Shown: positions 34,844 to 44,460, counted from the stretch's first letter. The stretch is 64,000 nucleotides of DNA from Methanoplanus sp. FWC-SCC4 (GCF_032878975.1 NZ_CP043875.1:1790370-1854369), one strand, 5' to 3'. Notes: generated by a model from the letters alone, not told the origin. A program made the numbers and translations.

Positions 34844-35485
34844 TCACCTGTTTTTTTCATCTTCGCCGTATGATATCAGATTCATGACATAATCTGCGGC
34901 TGAGTTTAGAAAACCTGAATTTTCCATAATCTCAGACATTATTGATAGTGGCATAAAGTCATGCATGCCAAACTCTGATTCTGCAAAGTCTTTCATCCTG
35001 CCGGTTATCCTTGAGTTGAACCTTCTTTCGTTTTTAAGGATGGCATTATCCAACAGAAGCGACTTTTTCTCGCAGACATAATCCCAGTCAACAGAAGGCT
35101 TTGAAAATGCGGTGTTCAGCGTCTCTATCCTAAACCAGTCGGCACCAAGGGACTCTTTTAAACTGCCCTTTCGGGAGTTGATTGCGTCAAGAAGCATTCT
35201 GAAATCCGTTACAAAATTATGATAATTCTGTTTAAACTCTTCAAAAATTGCATCAGCACGTTTTTCGGCATCAGGGGGCTCTGAAACCATACTGATTACA
35301 GATGAACCAAAAATAAGGAGAAAACTCTTCAGGAATTCATCAAAAGACCTCTCGGTTTTTGAAATCAGAAACAGAATTGAATCGTCCGTTTCACACGTAG
35401 AAGACTCACCGTAGAGTTTCTCATGCAAAAGACCAAGAAATGCAGGCAGTGAAGCCATCATTGAAAAGAATGACAGAATCCTCAT
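34844..35485 (-). CDS. Helical protein, function unknown
   Basis: This 213-residue protein is mostly helical and begins with a hydrophobic segment (MRILSFFSMMASLPAFLGLL). The rest is charged, with patterns such as DAIFEEFKQNYHNFVTDF. No family is recognised. The frame extends to 35650, but the first 55 residues of that extension look unlike protein and contain a dyad (35538-35562) that suits a promoter. ATG 35485 is therefore used. Nothing in the neighbourhood suggests a role. Confidence 0.6.
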   Translation of the reverse strand: MRILSFFSMMASLPAFLGLLHEKLYGESSTCETDDSILFLISKTERSFDEFLKSFLLIFGSSVISMVSEPPDAEKRADAIFEEFKQNYHNFVTDFRMLLDAINSRKGSLKESLGADWFRIETLNTAFSKPSVDWDYVCEKKSLLLDNAILKNERRFNSRITGRMKDFAESEFGMHDFMPLSIMSEIMENSGFLNSAADYVMNLISYGEDEKNR

Positions 35486-35537
35486 ATTAACAGATAGGTA
35501 TCCCCTGTTAAAATGTTTAATCTTGGCAGCGGCGCTA

Positions 35538-35562
35538 CCATAAACCAATATACGGTTTATGG
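35538..35562. promoter_or_regulatory. 9-bp inverted repeat around a TATA-like core
   Basis: CCATAAACC (35538-35546) and GGTTTATGG (35554-35562) are perfect inverted repeats with a 7-base gap. The gap plus flanking bases read GTATATTGG on the minus strand, a possible TATA box for the gene starting at 35485. The right arm contains the ATG of a 36-residue frame on the plus strand. Confidence 0.45.
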
Positions 35563-35669
35563 ACAAAATCAGGGATTTCAGAGCAGATCTCCATACAGAC
35601 AAAGAAGAGGTTGCAAATAGCGTCAAAAGAGAGGCAAAATTAAAATTCAAAGAATATACAGAGAAATAA
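35559..35669 (+). CDS. Possible 36-residue charged peptide
   Basis: The frame MDKIRDFRADLHTDKEEV... encodes a very charged amphipathic helix, as real small proteins often do. Codon use resembles its neighbours. The ATG lies in the right arm of the inverted repeat at 35538-35562. There is no clear ribosome-binding site, so a leaderless message would be needed. Confidence 0.3.
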   Translation: MDKIRDFRADLHTDKEEVANSVKREAKLKFKEYTEK

Positions 35670-35926
35670 AAATCATCAGAAAAGGCATGACTGAATGATA
35701 TTTACCATTGCCGGCTATCCGTTGTCGCTGTAAATATGAAAATGAATTTACAGACATCAAAGGAAACCAAAGGGTGGATTTATTGCATGAAGAGAAGAAC
35801 CACTATTCGTTAATCTTTAATTACGGATGAATTTCCTTAAAAAATATCATTTAAAACGGAAAAAATAGAAATATTTTTTGGGATTTTTTAATATTTCCCG
35901 TTGTTTGTCAGCATTTAATTTCTGAT

Positions 35927-37513
35927 TTAGATATGAGCATATTTTGCTGTGAAAACGCCTTCAATCTTCAGGATTTCATCCATTGCTTCCTGAGGAACAG
36001 CAGAATCCACATTCAAAACCATGATTGCTTCTTCACCGGGCTTGTTTCTTCCAACCTGCATTCCTGCAATGTTGATATTGTGCTGACCGGTTATTGTTGC
36101 AAACCTGCCGATTACACCAGGAACATCATGGTGGCGTGAAATAATCACATCCCCGCCTGGAGTCATATCAGTCATGTATTCGCCGATTTTAACGATTCTG
36201 ATCTTTTCAGGTGATGAAACATTTCCGCTTACACTCTCAGCCATCTTGTCTGTTGTGATCTTTATTGTGACAAGATTTGCAAATCCTTCGGATTCCTTTG
36301 TGATTGTTTCTGAGACTTTGATACCGCGTTCTTTTGCGGCAAACTCAGCGTTTACAATGTTGACAGGAGTCTGGAGAATAGGATCAAGAATGCCCTTTAA
36401 GGCAAGCCTTGTGACATACTTTGAACCGCGTCCGAGATCAGCAGCTTTTCCGCCGTATTCAATCTCAACGGATTCAATCCTTCCTTCAACAAGCTGAATC
36501 AGAAGTTTTCCCATCTTCTGTGCAAGTCTTGCATACGGCTCGATCCTGTCCTGCTGGTCAGGAGGAACCATAGGTGCGTTTACCACAAACTTTGCAGAGC
36601 CGCCCTTTAATACCTCTATGCACTGCTTTGCAACCGAAACAGCAACATTCTGCTGTGCCTCGACTGTTGAAGCACCAAGGTGAGGTGTTGTAATGACCTG
36701 GTCAAGTGTGACAATCTTTGAGCTGTGCGGAGGCTCTTCCTCGTACACATCAAGTGCCGCACCTGCGACCTTTCCTGCCACGATTGCATCGTAGAGGTCA
36801 TCCTCATTGATAATTCCACCACGTGCACAGTTAATAATTCTGACTCCGTCCTTCATTTTAGAGATTGAATCGGAATTGATCATGTGGCGTGTCTCTTTAA
36901 TGAGAGGTGTGTGCACTGTAATGAAGTTGGCAACAGGAATAAGCTCTTCAAGTGTCTTTACCTCAACACCAAGCTCCTTTGCCCTTTCAACATTAATGTA
37001 AGGATCATATGCAACAACCTTCATCTCAAGTGCATTTGCACGCTTTGCAAGTTCCTGTCCGATTCTTCCAAATCCGACAATTCCCAGAACCTTCTCGTTT
37101 AACTCAACACCCATAAATGCAGAGCGCTTCCACTCACCCTTCTTAACAGACGCTGTCGCCTGTGGAATATTGCGGGAAAGGGACATCATCATTGCAAGAG
37201 TGTGCTCACATGCCGCAAGAGTATTTCCGGCAGGAGCATTTGCAACAATAATTCCGCGCTTTGTTGCCGCATCAAGATCAATATTGTCCACACCGGCACC
37301 GGCACGCCCGATGAATTTGAGTTTGTCTGCTGCCTCAATCACCTTTGCAGTGACCTGAGTTCCGCTTCTGACCAAAAGGCCGTCATATTCGCCGATAATC
37401 TTGATGATCTCGTCTTCATCAAGTCCGGTCTTAACATCTACTTCGCAAAAACCGCGAAGAATATCCACTCCCTCTTCTGCAAGAGGGTCGCTAACAAGCA
37501 CTTTATAGCTCAC
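35927..37513 (-). CDS. serA: D-3-phosphoglycerate dehydrogenase
   Basis: This 528-residue enzyme catalyses the first step of serine synthesis, oxidising 3-phosphoglycerate with NAD+. Substrate-binding GRAGAGVDNID is near 90. The Rossmann motif GIVGFGRIGQELA is near 145, NCARGGIINEDDL near 230, and TTPHLGAST near 280 carries the catalytic His. An intervening ASB domain (about 320-450) and a C-terminal ACT domain (about 455-528, GVIGRFATITGQHNINIAGMQVG) give serine feedback control, as in the long type-1 enzymes. The start is GTG 37513 with GGGGA seven bases upstream. It is divergent from ppsA. Confidence 0.96.
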   Translation of the reverse strand: MSYKVLVSDPLAEEGVDILRGFCEVDVKTGLDEDEIIKIIGEYDGLLVRSGTQVTAKVIEAADKLKFIGRAGAGVDNIDLDAATKRGIIVANAPAGNTLAACEHTLAMMMSLSRNIPQATASVKKGEWKRSAFMGVELNEKVLGIVGFGRIGQELAKRANALEMKVVAYDPYINVERAKELGVEVKTLEELIPVANFITVHTPLIKETRHMINSDSISKMKDGVRIINCARGGIINEDDLYDAIVAGKVAGAALDVYEEEPPHSSKIVTLDQVITTPHLGASTVEAQQNVAVSVAKQCIEVLKGGSAKFVVNAPMVPPDQQDRIEPYARLAQKMGKLLIQLVEGRIESVEIEYGGKAADLGRGSKYVTRLALKGILDPILQTPVNIVNAEFAAKERGIKVSETITKESEGFANLVTIKITTDKMAESVSGNVSSPEKIRIVKIGEYMTDMTPGGDVIISRHHDVPGVIGRFATITGQHNINIAGMQVGRNKPGEEAIMVLNVDSAVPQEAMDEILKIEGVFTAKYAHI

Positions 37514-37713
37514 GTAAAAGTCCCCGTATTCATTTGAGCATAAGAGCTATTCATTGTTTTTACAACATTACCCAAAATTAATGTATTTTGTCAGACATTT
37601 TCATCCTGACATCATTAAAAAAAACCCTTCAGGTACGGACACTTTTGACAAACATAATTTAGACTAATAGTAATAGATAGTACACAACCTTATACAACAG
37701 GTGGTTTTTTAGC

Positions 37714-39987
37714 ATGAGTAATATGCCAGACATTCTGTGGCTTGCAGATATCAAAAAAGAAGATATACCTTCAGTTGGTGGAAAAGGAGCATCACTTGGT
37801 GAAATGACATCAGTCGGACTCCCTGTCCCTCCGGCATTTGTTGTGACAGCACAGGCATTCCGCCGTTTCCTTATCGAGAGCGGAATCGAAGATGAACTCT
37901 TCGAAAAGCTCGAAGAACTCGATGTTGATGATGCCGAAAAACTTGAGGCAACAGCACAGGAAGTCATGCGCTTTGTAAGAGCGGCAAAGATGCCCGACAC
38001 AATAAAAGAGAACATCCTCGCGTCTTACAAGGACATGGGCGACAACACCGTGGTTGCAGTCCGTTCAAGTGCAACAGCCGAAGACCTGCCCGATGCAAGT
38101 TTTGCCGGCCAGCAGGAGACATACCTTAACATAAAAGGGGAAAAGGCACTTCTCCAGGCTATTCAGGACTGCTGGGCATCCCTCTATGGTGCACGCGCCA
38201 TTTACTACCGTGCAAAGCAGGGATTTGACGACCGCAGTGTTGATATTGCAGTAGTTGTCCAGAAACTTGTTTATTCCGAAAAGGCAGGCGTTATGTTCTC
38301 CTCACACCCCGTTACCGGAGAGTCAACAACAATAATCGAAGGGTCCTGGGGTCTTGGTGAAGCAGTAGTATCAGGAATCGTTTCACCGGACAACTATGTG
38401 TTTGACCAGAAATCAAAACACGTGGTAGACCGCTACATCGCAAACAAGGTTGTTGAAATCATCCCTGACGGTGAACACGGAACAAAGGAAATTGAGGTTT
38501 CAAAAGACAGACAGGACGCACCTGTGCTTTCTGATGAAATGATTGCAAAGCTGGCAAAATATGCAAAGATTGCAGAAGACCACTATGAAAACCCGCAGGA
38601 TGTCGAATGGGGAATTGTCGGCGACACAATATACATTCTCCAGTCACGTCCGATCACCACCATAAACAACAATACATCAAAAGGAGCTGTGAAAGTGGAA
38701 GGAGGAGAGAATATTCTTCTTGAAGGACAGGGTGCATCACCTGGTATCGCAACCGGAGCAGTTGTAATCGTAAACACGATTAAGGATCTTGCAAAGGTTA
38801 AGGAAGGCAACATCATGGTTGCAAAGATGACCAACCCTGACATGGTGCCTGCAATGAGAAAATCCGCTGCAATCATCACTGACGAGGGAGGTATGACCTG
38901 CCACGCCGCAATTGTCAGCCGTGAACTTGGAACACCGGCCGCAGTCGGAACAAAGAAGGCAACAACCATTCTTAAAGAAGGTCAGATTGTAACAATCGAC
39001 GGAGAAAAGGGTCTTGTCTTTGAAGGCAGCATTTCAAGAAAACAGGAGGCACAAACACCTCAGGCAGTCACAGGAGGATTTGCTCCTGCACCAATCATCA
39101 CTGCAACAAGCATAAAAGTCAACGTCTCACTCCCTGAAGCTGCAAAGCGTGCGGCTGCAACAGGTGCAGACGGTGTAGGACTTTTAAGAATCGAACACCT
39201 GATCTTAGGCCTTGGTAAAACTCCTGGATGGTTCATCAGAAACAAAAAAGAGGATGAATTCATAAACGAGCTTTACACAGGCATAAAAACAGTAATGGAC
39301 GAATTCAACGGAAAGCCTGTATGGGTAAGAACTCTTGACGCACCGACCGATGAGTTCAGAAACATGAAGGGCGGAGAGGATGAGCCGGATGAGCACAACC
39401 CGATGCTCGGATGGAGAGGTATCCGTCGTGATCTCCAGAGCAGGGATCAGTTCAGGCTTCAGGTTGAGGCATTCAAAAAACTCTGGGATGCAGGATACGA
39501 CAATCTCGGAATTATGTTCCCGCTTGTAGGACACCCTGACGAGTTCATCGCAGCAAAGGAGATGATGAGAGAGTTTGGTGTGGATGTGGATAACAGAACT
39601 CTCGGTATTATGATTGAGATCCCAAGCAGTGCAATACTTGTTGAAGACTTCATAAAGGCAGGAATCAACTTTGCATCATTTGGAACAAACGATCTTATCC
39701 AGTACACTCTTGCAATCGACAGAAACAACCAGAATGTTGCAGAGATGTACAATCCAAAACACCCTGCAGTCTTAAAACTCATCAAATACGCAATCGAACG
39801 CTGCCGCATGGGAGGAGTCGAGTGTTCAATCTGCGGCCAGGCAGGAAGCGATCCTGAAATGGTCAAATGGCTAATTGAAACCGGCATCACAAGCGTTTCC
39901 GCAAATATCGATGCAGTACCAAAAATCCGTGAAACAGCAGCAAAAACAGAGCTTAAAATGATTCTGGATGCTGCAAGAAGAAACTAA
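37714..39987 (+). CDS. ppsA: Phosphoenolpyruvate synthase
   Basis: This 757-residue enzyme makes PEP from pyruvate, ATP and water, the first gluconeogenic step in methanogens that fix acetyl-CoA carbon. The N-terminal ATP-binding domain starts with VGGKGASLGEMTSVGLPVPP and contains VRSSATAEDLPDASFAGQQE. The swivelling His domain has GGMTCHAAIVSRE with the phospho-His near residue 397. The C-terminal TIM barrel contains ASFGTNDLIQYTLAIDR and the catalytic Cys region ECSICGQAGSDPE near 704. AGGTGG lies about 10 bases before the ATG. It is followed closely by mfnA. Confidence 0.97.
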   Translation: MSNMPDILWLADIKKEDIPSVGGKGASLGEMTSVGLPVPPAFVVTAQAFRRFLIESGIEDELFEKLEELDVDDAEKLEATAQEVMRFVRAAKMPDTIKENILASYKDMGDNTVVAVRSSATAEDLPDASFAGQQETYLNIKGEKALLQAIQDCWASLYGARAIYYRAKQGFDDRSVDIAVVVQKLVYSEKAGVMFSSHPVTGESTTIIEGSWGLGEAVVSGIVSPDNYVFDQKSKHVVDRYIANKVVEIIPDGEHGTKEIEVSKDRQDAPVLSDEMIAKLAKYAKIAEDHYENPQDVEWGIVGDTIYILQSRPITTINNNTSKGAVKVEGGENILLEGQGASPGIATGAVVIVNTIKDLAKVKEGNIMVAKMTNPDMVPAMRKSAAIITDEGGMTCHAAIVSRELGTPAAVGTKKATTILKEGQIVTIDGEKGLVFEGSISRKQEAQTPQAVTGGFAPAPIITATSIKVNVSLPEAAKRAAATGADGVGLLRIEHLILGLGKTPGWFIRNKKEDEFINELYTGIKTVMDEFNGKPVWVRTLDAPTDEFRNMKGGEDEPDEHNPMLGWRGIRRDLQSRDQFRLQVEAFKKLWDAGYDNLGIMFPLVGHPDEFIAAKEMMREFGVDVDNRTLGIMIEIPSSAILVEDFIKAGINFASFGTNDLIQYTLAIDRNNQNVAEMYNPKHPAVLKLIKYAIERCRMGGVECSICGQAGSDPEMVKWLIETGITSVSANIDAVPKIRETAAKTELKMILDAARRN

Positions 39988-40004
39988 AAAAGTGAATTTT
40001 AATT

Positions 40005-41096
40005 ATGCATAAAAAGGGTTGTTCTGAAGAAGAACTCTTCTCTTTTCTCTCTTCAGTCAAGGAAAACGACAGAGCCTACAACAAAGTTCTAAGCTCGATG
40101 TGCACAATTCCCCACCCCGTTGCCGTCCGTGCCCACAATATGTTTATTGAAACAAACCTCGGAGACCCGGGTCTTTTCATGGGCACAGCCTCAATTGAGG
40201 AGATGCTTGTTGAAAGGCTGGGAACACTTCTCCACCACAAAAAGGCATGCGGATATTCAACATCGGGAGGGACAGAATCAAATATTCAGGCATTAAGGAT
40301 TGCAAGAAAACTCGGCAATTCAAAATGCCCTAATGTAGTTGTTCCGGAATCCGCTCATTTCTCCTTTGATAAGGCGGCTGATATTCTTGCAATGGAGATT
40401 CGGACAGTCCCTTCGGATGACAAATTCAGAATGGATGCGGAAAAAATTGAGGAGAAGATAGACAAAAACACCGTCTGCCTCGTCGGAGTTGCAGGCACAA
40501 CAGAATACGGTGTAGTTGACCCGATTGAAGCCCTTTCTGACATCGCATCTGACAGGGATATTTTCCTCCATGTTGACGCTGCATTCGGAGGTCTTGTTCT
40601 CCCCTTTGTCCCGCACACATCAAAGTTTGACTTTGAACTCGCCGGTGTGTCGAGTCTTTCCGTAGACCCCCATAAGATGGGTATGTCAACAATTCCAGCA
40701 GGGTGTCTTCTTGTCAGGGATCCTTCATACTTTCACTCAACCGAGGTTGACACCCCCTATCTGACTGTTCAAAAGGAGTGCACACTCTGTGGCACAAGAC
40801 CCGGAGCCTCAGTTGCAGGCGCCCTTGCAGTACTTGATTTCCTCGGAGAAGAGGGAATGGCAAAGATCGTTGATTCATGCATGGAAAACACCCGGAGAAT
40901 CATAAAGGGAATGGAAAATGCAGGGTACCCTGTTGCAACAATGCCTGAGGTAAACGTCGCATCATTCTGCTGTGATGAAACACCAAAAGGCTGGCAGGTC
41001 TCAAGAACAAGGCTCGGCCATATGAGAACAGTGTGCATGCCGCACGTTACCAAAGACACAATTGACGAATTTTTAACAGCAATCGGAGAAATGTAA
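40005..41096 (+). CDS. mfnA: L-tyrosine/L-aspartate decarboxylase MfnA
   Basis: This 363-residue PLP enzyme decarboxylates tyrosine to tyramine for methanofuran, or aspartate to beta-alanine for coenzyme A, in methanogens. The PLP Lys is in SVDPHKMGMST (near residue 222). STSGGTESNIQALRIAR, HFSFDKAAD and HVDAAFGGLVLPF are the other group II decarboxylase blocks. It lies 17 bases after ppsA and its stop abuts the next ATG, so the genes form an operon with hpt, dph2 and the methyltransferase. Confidence 0.95.
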   Translation: MHKKGCSEEELFSFLSSVKENDRAYNKVLSSMCTIPHPVAVRAHNMFIETNLGDPGLFMGTASIEEMLVERLGTLLHHKKACGYSTSGGTESNIQALRIARKLGNSKCPNVVVPESAHFSFDKAADILAMEIRTVPSDDKFRMDAEKIEEKIDKNTVCLVGVAGTTEYGVVDPIEALSDIASDRDIFLHVDAAFGGLVLPFVPHTSKFDFELAGVSSLSVDPHKMGMSTIPAGCLLVRDPSYFHSTEVDTPYLTVQKECTLCGTRPGASVAGALAVLDFLGEEGMAKIVDSCMENTRRIIKGMENAGYPVATMPEVNVASFCCDETPKGWQVSRTRLGHMRTVCMPHVTKDTIDEFLTAIGEM

Positions 41097-41649
41097 ATGT
41101 TTGACAGACTTGTAAATTCACTTGAAACATGCCCCATCGTAAAGAGGGGAGAATACAATTATTTCATACACCCAATAAGCGACGGAGTCCCTGTAATTGA
41201 CCCGGCACTCTTACGTGAGGTAGCAACCCTTATGATCAGAAACCTTGATCTAAAGGACGTTGACAAAATCGTTGTCGCAGAGGCGATGGGGATTCACATA
41301 GGAGTGGCTCTCTCCTTTTATGACAGATATCCCGATGACAATCATCAGAAAACGCGAATACAAACTCCCGGGAGAAATTGCACTCCACCAGACAACCGGA
41401 TACTCAAAAGGCGAGCTCTACTTAAACAGCATTAAGGAAGGCGAAAAGGTTGTTGTAATCGATGACGTGTTCTCAACAGGCGGAACAATGAAGGCAATCC
41501 TGAAGGGACTTGAGCAGAAAGGCGCTGATGTGAAGGATGTTTTAGTCGTCATTAAACGAGGCGAGTGTGATATCGGCAGGGACTACAAGTTCCTTGTCGA
41601 GATTGAAGTTACGGAATCCGGAGTAAATGTCCTCAAAACCAACTTCTGA
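41097..41649 (+). pseudogene. hpt: Hypoxanthine phosphoribosyltransferase with a +1 frameshift
   Basis: Two frames together encode the full archaeal Hpt, which salvages hypoxanthine or guanine with PRPP. The first (from 41097) gives [20 protein letters not shown] through [14 protein letters not shown]. The second resumes with [20 protein letters not shown] at 41320 and carries the PRPP motif VVVIDDVFSTGGTMK. The two differ by one base at the T4 run 41316-41319: removal of one T restores one reading frame over the expected family sequence. The cause may be a sequencing or assembly error, a real mutation, or +1 slippage of tRNA-Phe on TTT-T. The gene is otherwise intact and well placed in its operon. 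Confidence 0.82.
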
Positions 41650-42574
41650 TATTTTTTTAAGGCTTGAAAAAACAGGAGCTAAAAAAGTCGCCCTCCAGTT
41701 TCCAGAGGGCCTCAAAAGGAAAGCCTGCTCTTTTGCCACAGATTTAAGAGAACGCGGATATGAAGTTATAATTTCAGGCGAACCATGCTGGGGTGCATGC
41801 GACCTTGATCTTGATCTCTTAAAAGATGCCGACATCCTGATCCACTACGGTCATGCACCGGTTGACAGCCGTGAGGATGTTTTGTATGAATATCTCAGGA
41901 GAGATATCGATATTGAAGCATTAGAAGAAGTCCTGCCACACCTGACAAAAAAAGAGGTAGGGCTTGTGACAACGATTCAGCATGTCCATCAGCTCCCTGA
42001 GATCAAAGAATTTCTAAAAAAACACGGCATAACAGGTCTGATTGCAAAGGGCAGCGAAAGAACCCCGTATGACGGCCAGGTCCTTGGATGCACGTTTGAG
42101 TCGGCAAAAAACACAGGGGCAGATGAGATACTGTTCATAGGAACAGGCGTTTTTCATCCGCTCGGAGTTCGGCTTGCAACAAAAAAGCGTGTGGTGGCAT
42201 TTGACCCGTACACGAAAAAAGCAGAGATTGTTGATGCCTCTAAACTTTTAAGGCAGAGATTTGCAAGGATTGAAAAGGCTAAAGAAGCCGAATCCTTTGG
42301 AATCATTGTCAGCAAAAAGTCAGGCCAGAAAAGACTTGATATTGCAAAAAGGCTTGAGAGCCTCTCTGATAAGGCTTTCATTGTATTCATTCATGAAGTG
42401 ACACCGGATGCCCTTTTAAATCTCGGTTTTGACGCATACGTAAATACAGCATGCCCCCGTCTTGCATATGACGATCAGGCAAGATTTCCAAAACCCATGC
42501 TCTCACCGCAGGAGTTTGAAATCGTCTGCGGTGTTCGTGACTGGGAAGATTACGAGATAGACCAGATTATCTAA
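41627..42574 (+). CDS. dph2: 2-(3-amino-3-carboxypropyl)histidine synthase (diphthamide synthesis)
   Basis: This 315-residue radical enzyme transfers the 3-amino-3-carboxypropyl group from SAM to the elongation factor 2 histidine, the first step of diphthamide formation. The three Cys that hold its unusual [4Fe-4S] cluster can be seen in GEPCWGACDL, VLGCTFESAK and NTACPRLAYDD. The start ATG overlaps the end of hpt by 23 bases. It is followed by a METTL5-like methyltransferase gene. Confidence 0.94.
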   Translation: MSSKPTSDIFLRLEKTGAKKVALQFPEGLKRKACSFATDLRERGYEVIISGEPCWGACDLDLDLLKDADILIHYGHAPVDSREDVLYEYLRRDIDIEALEEVLPHLTKKEVGLVTTIQHVHQLPEIKEFLKKHGITGLIAKGSERTPYDGQVLGCTFESAKNTGADEILFIGTGVFHPLGVRLATKKRVVAFDPYTKKAEIVDASKLLRQRFARIEKAKEAESFGIIVSKKSGQKRLDIAKRLESLSDKAFIVFIHEVTPDALLNLGFDAYVNTACPRLAYDDQARFPKPMLSPQEFEIVCGVRDWEDYEIDQII

Positions 42575-42594
42575 AAAATTAGGATGTGTAAAAC

Positions 42595-43194
42595 CTGAAA
42601 CTCAGACAGCTTGAGATAAAGCTTGAAAGCCTCGAGGGATTTGAAAAACCGGATGTCTCACTTGAGCAGTACAAAACTCCCGCTGTTGTTGCGGCAAGAC
42701 TTTTGTTCCATGCCTTCATGAAAGGGGATATTGAAGGTCTCAGTGTATATGACCCGGGATGCGGCACAGGCGTTTTGTCAGTCGGCGCATCTCTACTAAA
42801 GGCCGATTATGTTCTCGGAGTAGACATTGACAGATCGGCAATAGAAATTGCTGAGAGGAATGCAAAAAAGCTTCATGCCGATGTGGAATTTCAGGTTGCA
42901 GACATCAATACATTTGAATGCACACCCTTTGACACCGTTGTCATGAATCCGCCTTTTGGTGCACAGAACAAATATGCCGACAGGCCTTTTATTGACGCTG
43001 CCTTAAGATGCGGGGATGTTGTCTATGGTATATTCAACAAAGGCTCACTGAAATTTTTAGAGTCATACACAAAGGGCAGGGCTGAAATTGACGAGACCAT
43101 ATCATGCAGTTTCCCGATGAAACACACATATGCCCATCATACAAGGGAGTGCGTCGATATAGAGGTTGAAATAGTCAGGATGATAAAAATATAA
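42595..43194 (+). CDS. METTL5-like RNA N6-adenosine methyltransferase, probable CTG start
   Basis: The protein has a SAM-binding motif VYDPGCGTGVLSVGA and the catalytic NPPF (VVMNPPFGAQ), as in METTL5/COG2263 RNA methyltransferases. The first in-frame conventional start is TTG 42703, which would leave only 163 residues and cut the conserved N-terminus. The frame is open upstream to CTG 42595, giving KLRQLEIKLESLEGFEKPDV and SLEQYKTPAVVAARLLFHAF; this is the N-terminal pattern of the family. A weak AGGATG lies about 9 bases upstream. The full product would have 199 residues. The previous stop is a TAA just before the CTG. Confidence 0.85.
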   Translation: MKLRQLEIKLESLEGFEKPDVSLEQYKTPAVVAARLLFHAFMKGDIEGLSVYDPGCGTGVLSVGASLLKADYVLGVDIDRSAIEIAERNAKKLHADVEFQVADINTFECTPFDTVVMNPPFGAQNKYADRPFIDAALRCGDVVYGIFNKGSLKFLESYTKGRAEIDETISCSFPMKHTYAHHTRECVDIEVEIVRMIKI

Positions 43195-43204
43195 ACGATA
43201 TTCA

Positions 43205-44386
43205 ATGGAAGAGAAAGTTAGGTCAATTCTGGGCCTGTCATCCGCACACCTTGTTAATGATATATATTCACCTGTTCTTCCTGCAATTCTTCCGCTTTTA
43301 ATCATTCAAAACGGATATTCATATTTTCTTGCAGGACTTTTAGTAACCGTTTACAATCTCTCCTCTTCCTTTACGCAGCCTGTTATCGGATGGCTGTATG
43401 ATAATAAAAACATAAAAATTCCGGTTACAGTGGCAATTCTTTTTTCCGCCTTTTTTATGTCGTTTGTGGGGCTTGTCCAGAGTAATTATTATATGATTCT
43501 GCTCTTTGCAGTAGGAGCAGCTCTCGGACATGCATTCTTTCACCCCGGAGCCCTTGGGCTTGTAAGCCGTCTTGCAGAAGGAAAGGACAGAGGAAAACTT
43601 ACATCGCTTTTTGTTGTAGGCGGAAACCTAGGTTTTGCAATCGGCCCGCTTCTTGCAGGATCTGCTGTTGCCCTTTTCGGACTAAAAGGCCTTGTACTTC
43701 TCTTCATCCCGGGATTGCTGACTGCTCTTATGCTTAAGAGGATACTCTCGCCCGTATCTTTGCCGGAAAACCGGAATTGTGATGAAAAAAGCAAAAGCCC
43801 GGATGAAAATAAAAAGTTTCCGTATCTGCCTGTATCCCTCCTTGTGATAGCATCGGCATTTCGCTCGTGGGTAATTTTTGCATCGATTGCATACCTTCCG
43901 ACATTCCTTCACAGCCAGGGATTCTCACTTGTGACTGCAAATATAATCACTTCAATGATGCTCATCGCAGGTGTAATCGGCCAGGTTGTCGGGGCAGGCC
44001 TGTCTGACAGGTATGGAAGAAAGGAGTACACGCTTTTTGGACTTATTGCATCAATTCCTGCATTCTTCCTCTTCCTTGGAACAAAAGGTTTAGTGTCGGT
44101 TCTTGCACTGTTTGCATTTGGCTATCTGCTCTGGTCGACATTCTCGGTAACGATTGCAATGTCGCACGAACTTGCACCAAAGGGAACCGGAACTGTATCC
44201 GGTCTGATGCTCGGATTTGCCGTAGGGGCAGGGGGTCTTGGTGTTGCCATCACAGGATATATTGCAGACCTGACATCAGTTATTGAGGCACTTTCATACC
44301 TGATTATCCCGATTGTGATTGCAATCGCACTCTTTATAATCGTCCCGTACCCGTGGAAGATTATCGGAAAAAAGCATAAGTTATAA
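43205..44386 (+). CDS. MFS transporter, fosmidomycin-resistance (Fsr) type
   Basis: This 393-residue protein has 12 predicted membrane helices in two six-helix halves joined by a charged loop (about 178-205, DEKSKSPDENKKFP). The family A motif appears as GWLYDNKNIKIP after helix 2 and GLSDRYGRKEY in the second half. HAFFHPGALGLVSR is typical of the Fsr-like subgroup, which exports small drugs or metabolites with protons. It starts 10 bases after the methyltransferase stop and ends the plus-strand operon. Confidence 0.88.
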   Translation: MEEKVRSILGLSSAHLVNDIYSPVLPAILPLLIIQNGYSYFLAGLLVTVYNLSSSFTQPVIGWLYDNKNIKIPVTVAILFSAFFMSFVGLVQSNYYMILLFAVGAALGHAFFHPGALGLVSRLAEGKDRGKLTSLFVVGGNLGFAIGPLLAGSAVALFGLKGLVLLFIPGLLTALMLKRILSPVSLPENRNCDEKSKSPDENKKFPYLPVSLLVIASAFRSWVIFASIAYLPTFLHSQGFSLVTANIITSMMLIAGVIGQVVGAGLSDRYGRKEYTLFGLIASIPAFFLFLGTKGLVSVLALFAFGYLLWSTFSVTIAMSHELAPKGTGTVSGLMLGFAVGAGGLGVAITGYIADLTSVIEALSYLIIPIVIAIALFIIVPYPWKIIGKKHKL

Positions 44387-44403
44387 AAGAAATTCAGTTA
44401 TTT

Positions 44404-44460
44404 GTCCGGGGATTTATCCGGACCATCAATCATATTTCAGGTTCTTTTTTTGGATTTTTT
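44404..44460 (+). terminator. Hairpin and T-tract terminator after the MFS gene
   Basis: GTCCGG (44404-44409) pairs with CCGGAC (44418-44423) around an 8-base loop. Two T7 runs at 44445-44451 and 44454-44460 follow. A second inverted repeat, TAAAACCG (44460-44467) with CGGTTTTA (44475-44482), occupies the rest of the convergent gap. Confidence 0.55.

Noticed and set aside
35486-35650. N-terminal extension of the 35485 gene
   Set aside because: The segment has atypical composition, and the inverted repeat and TATA-like core lie within it.
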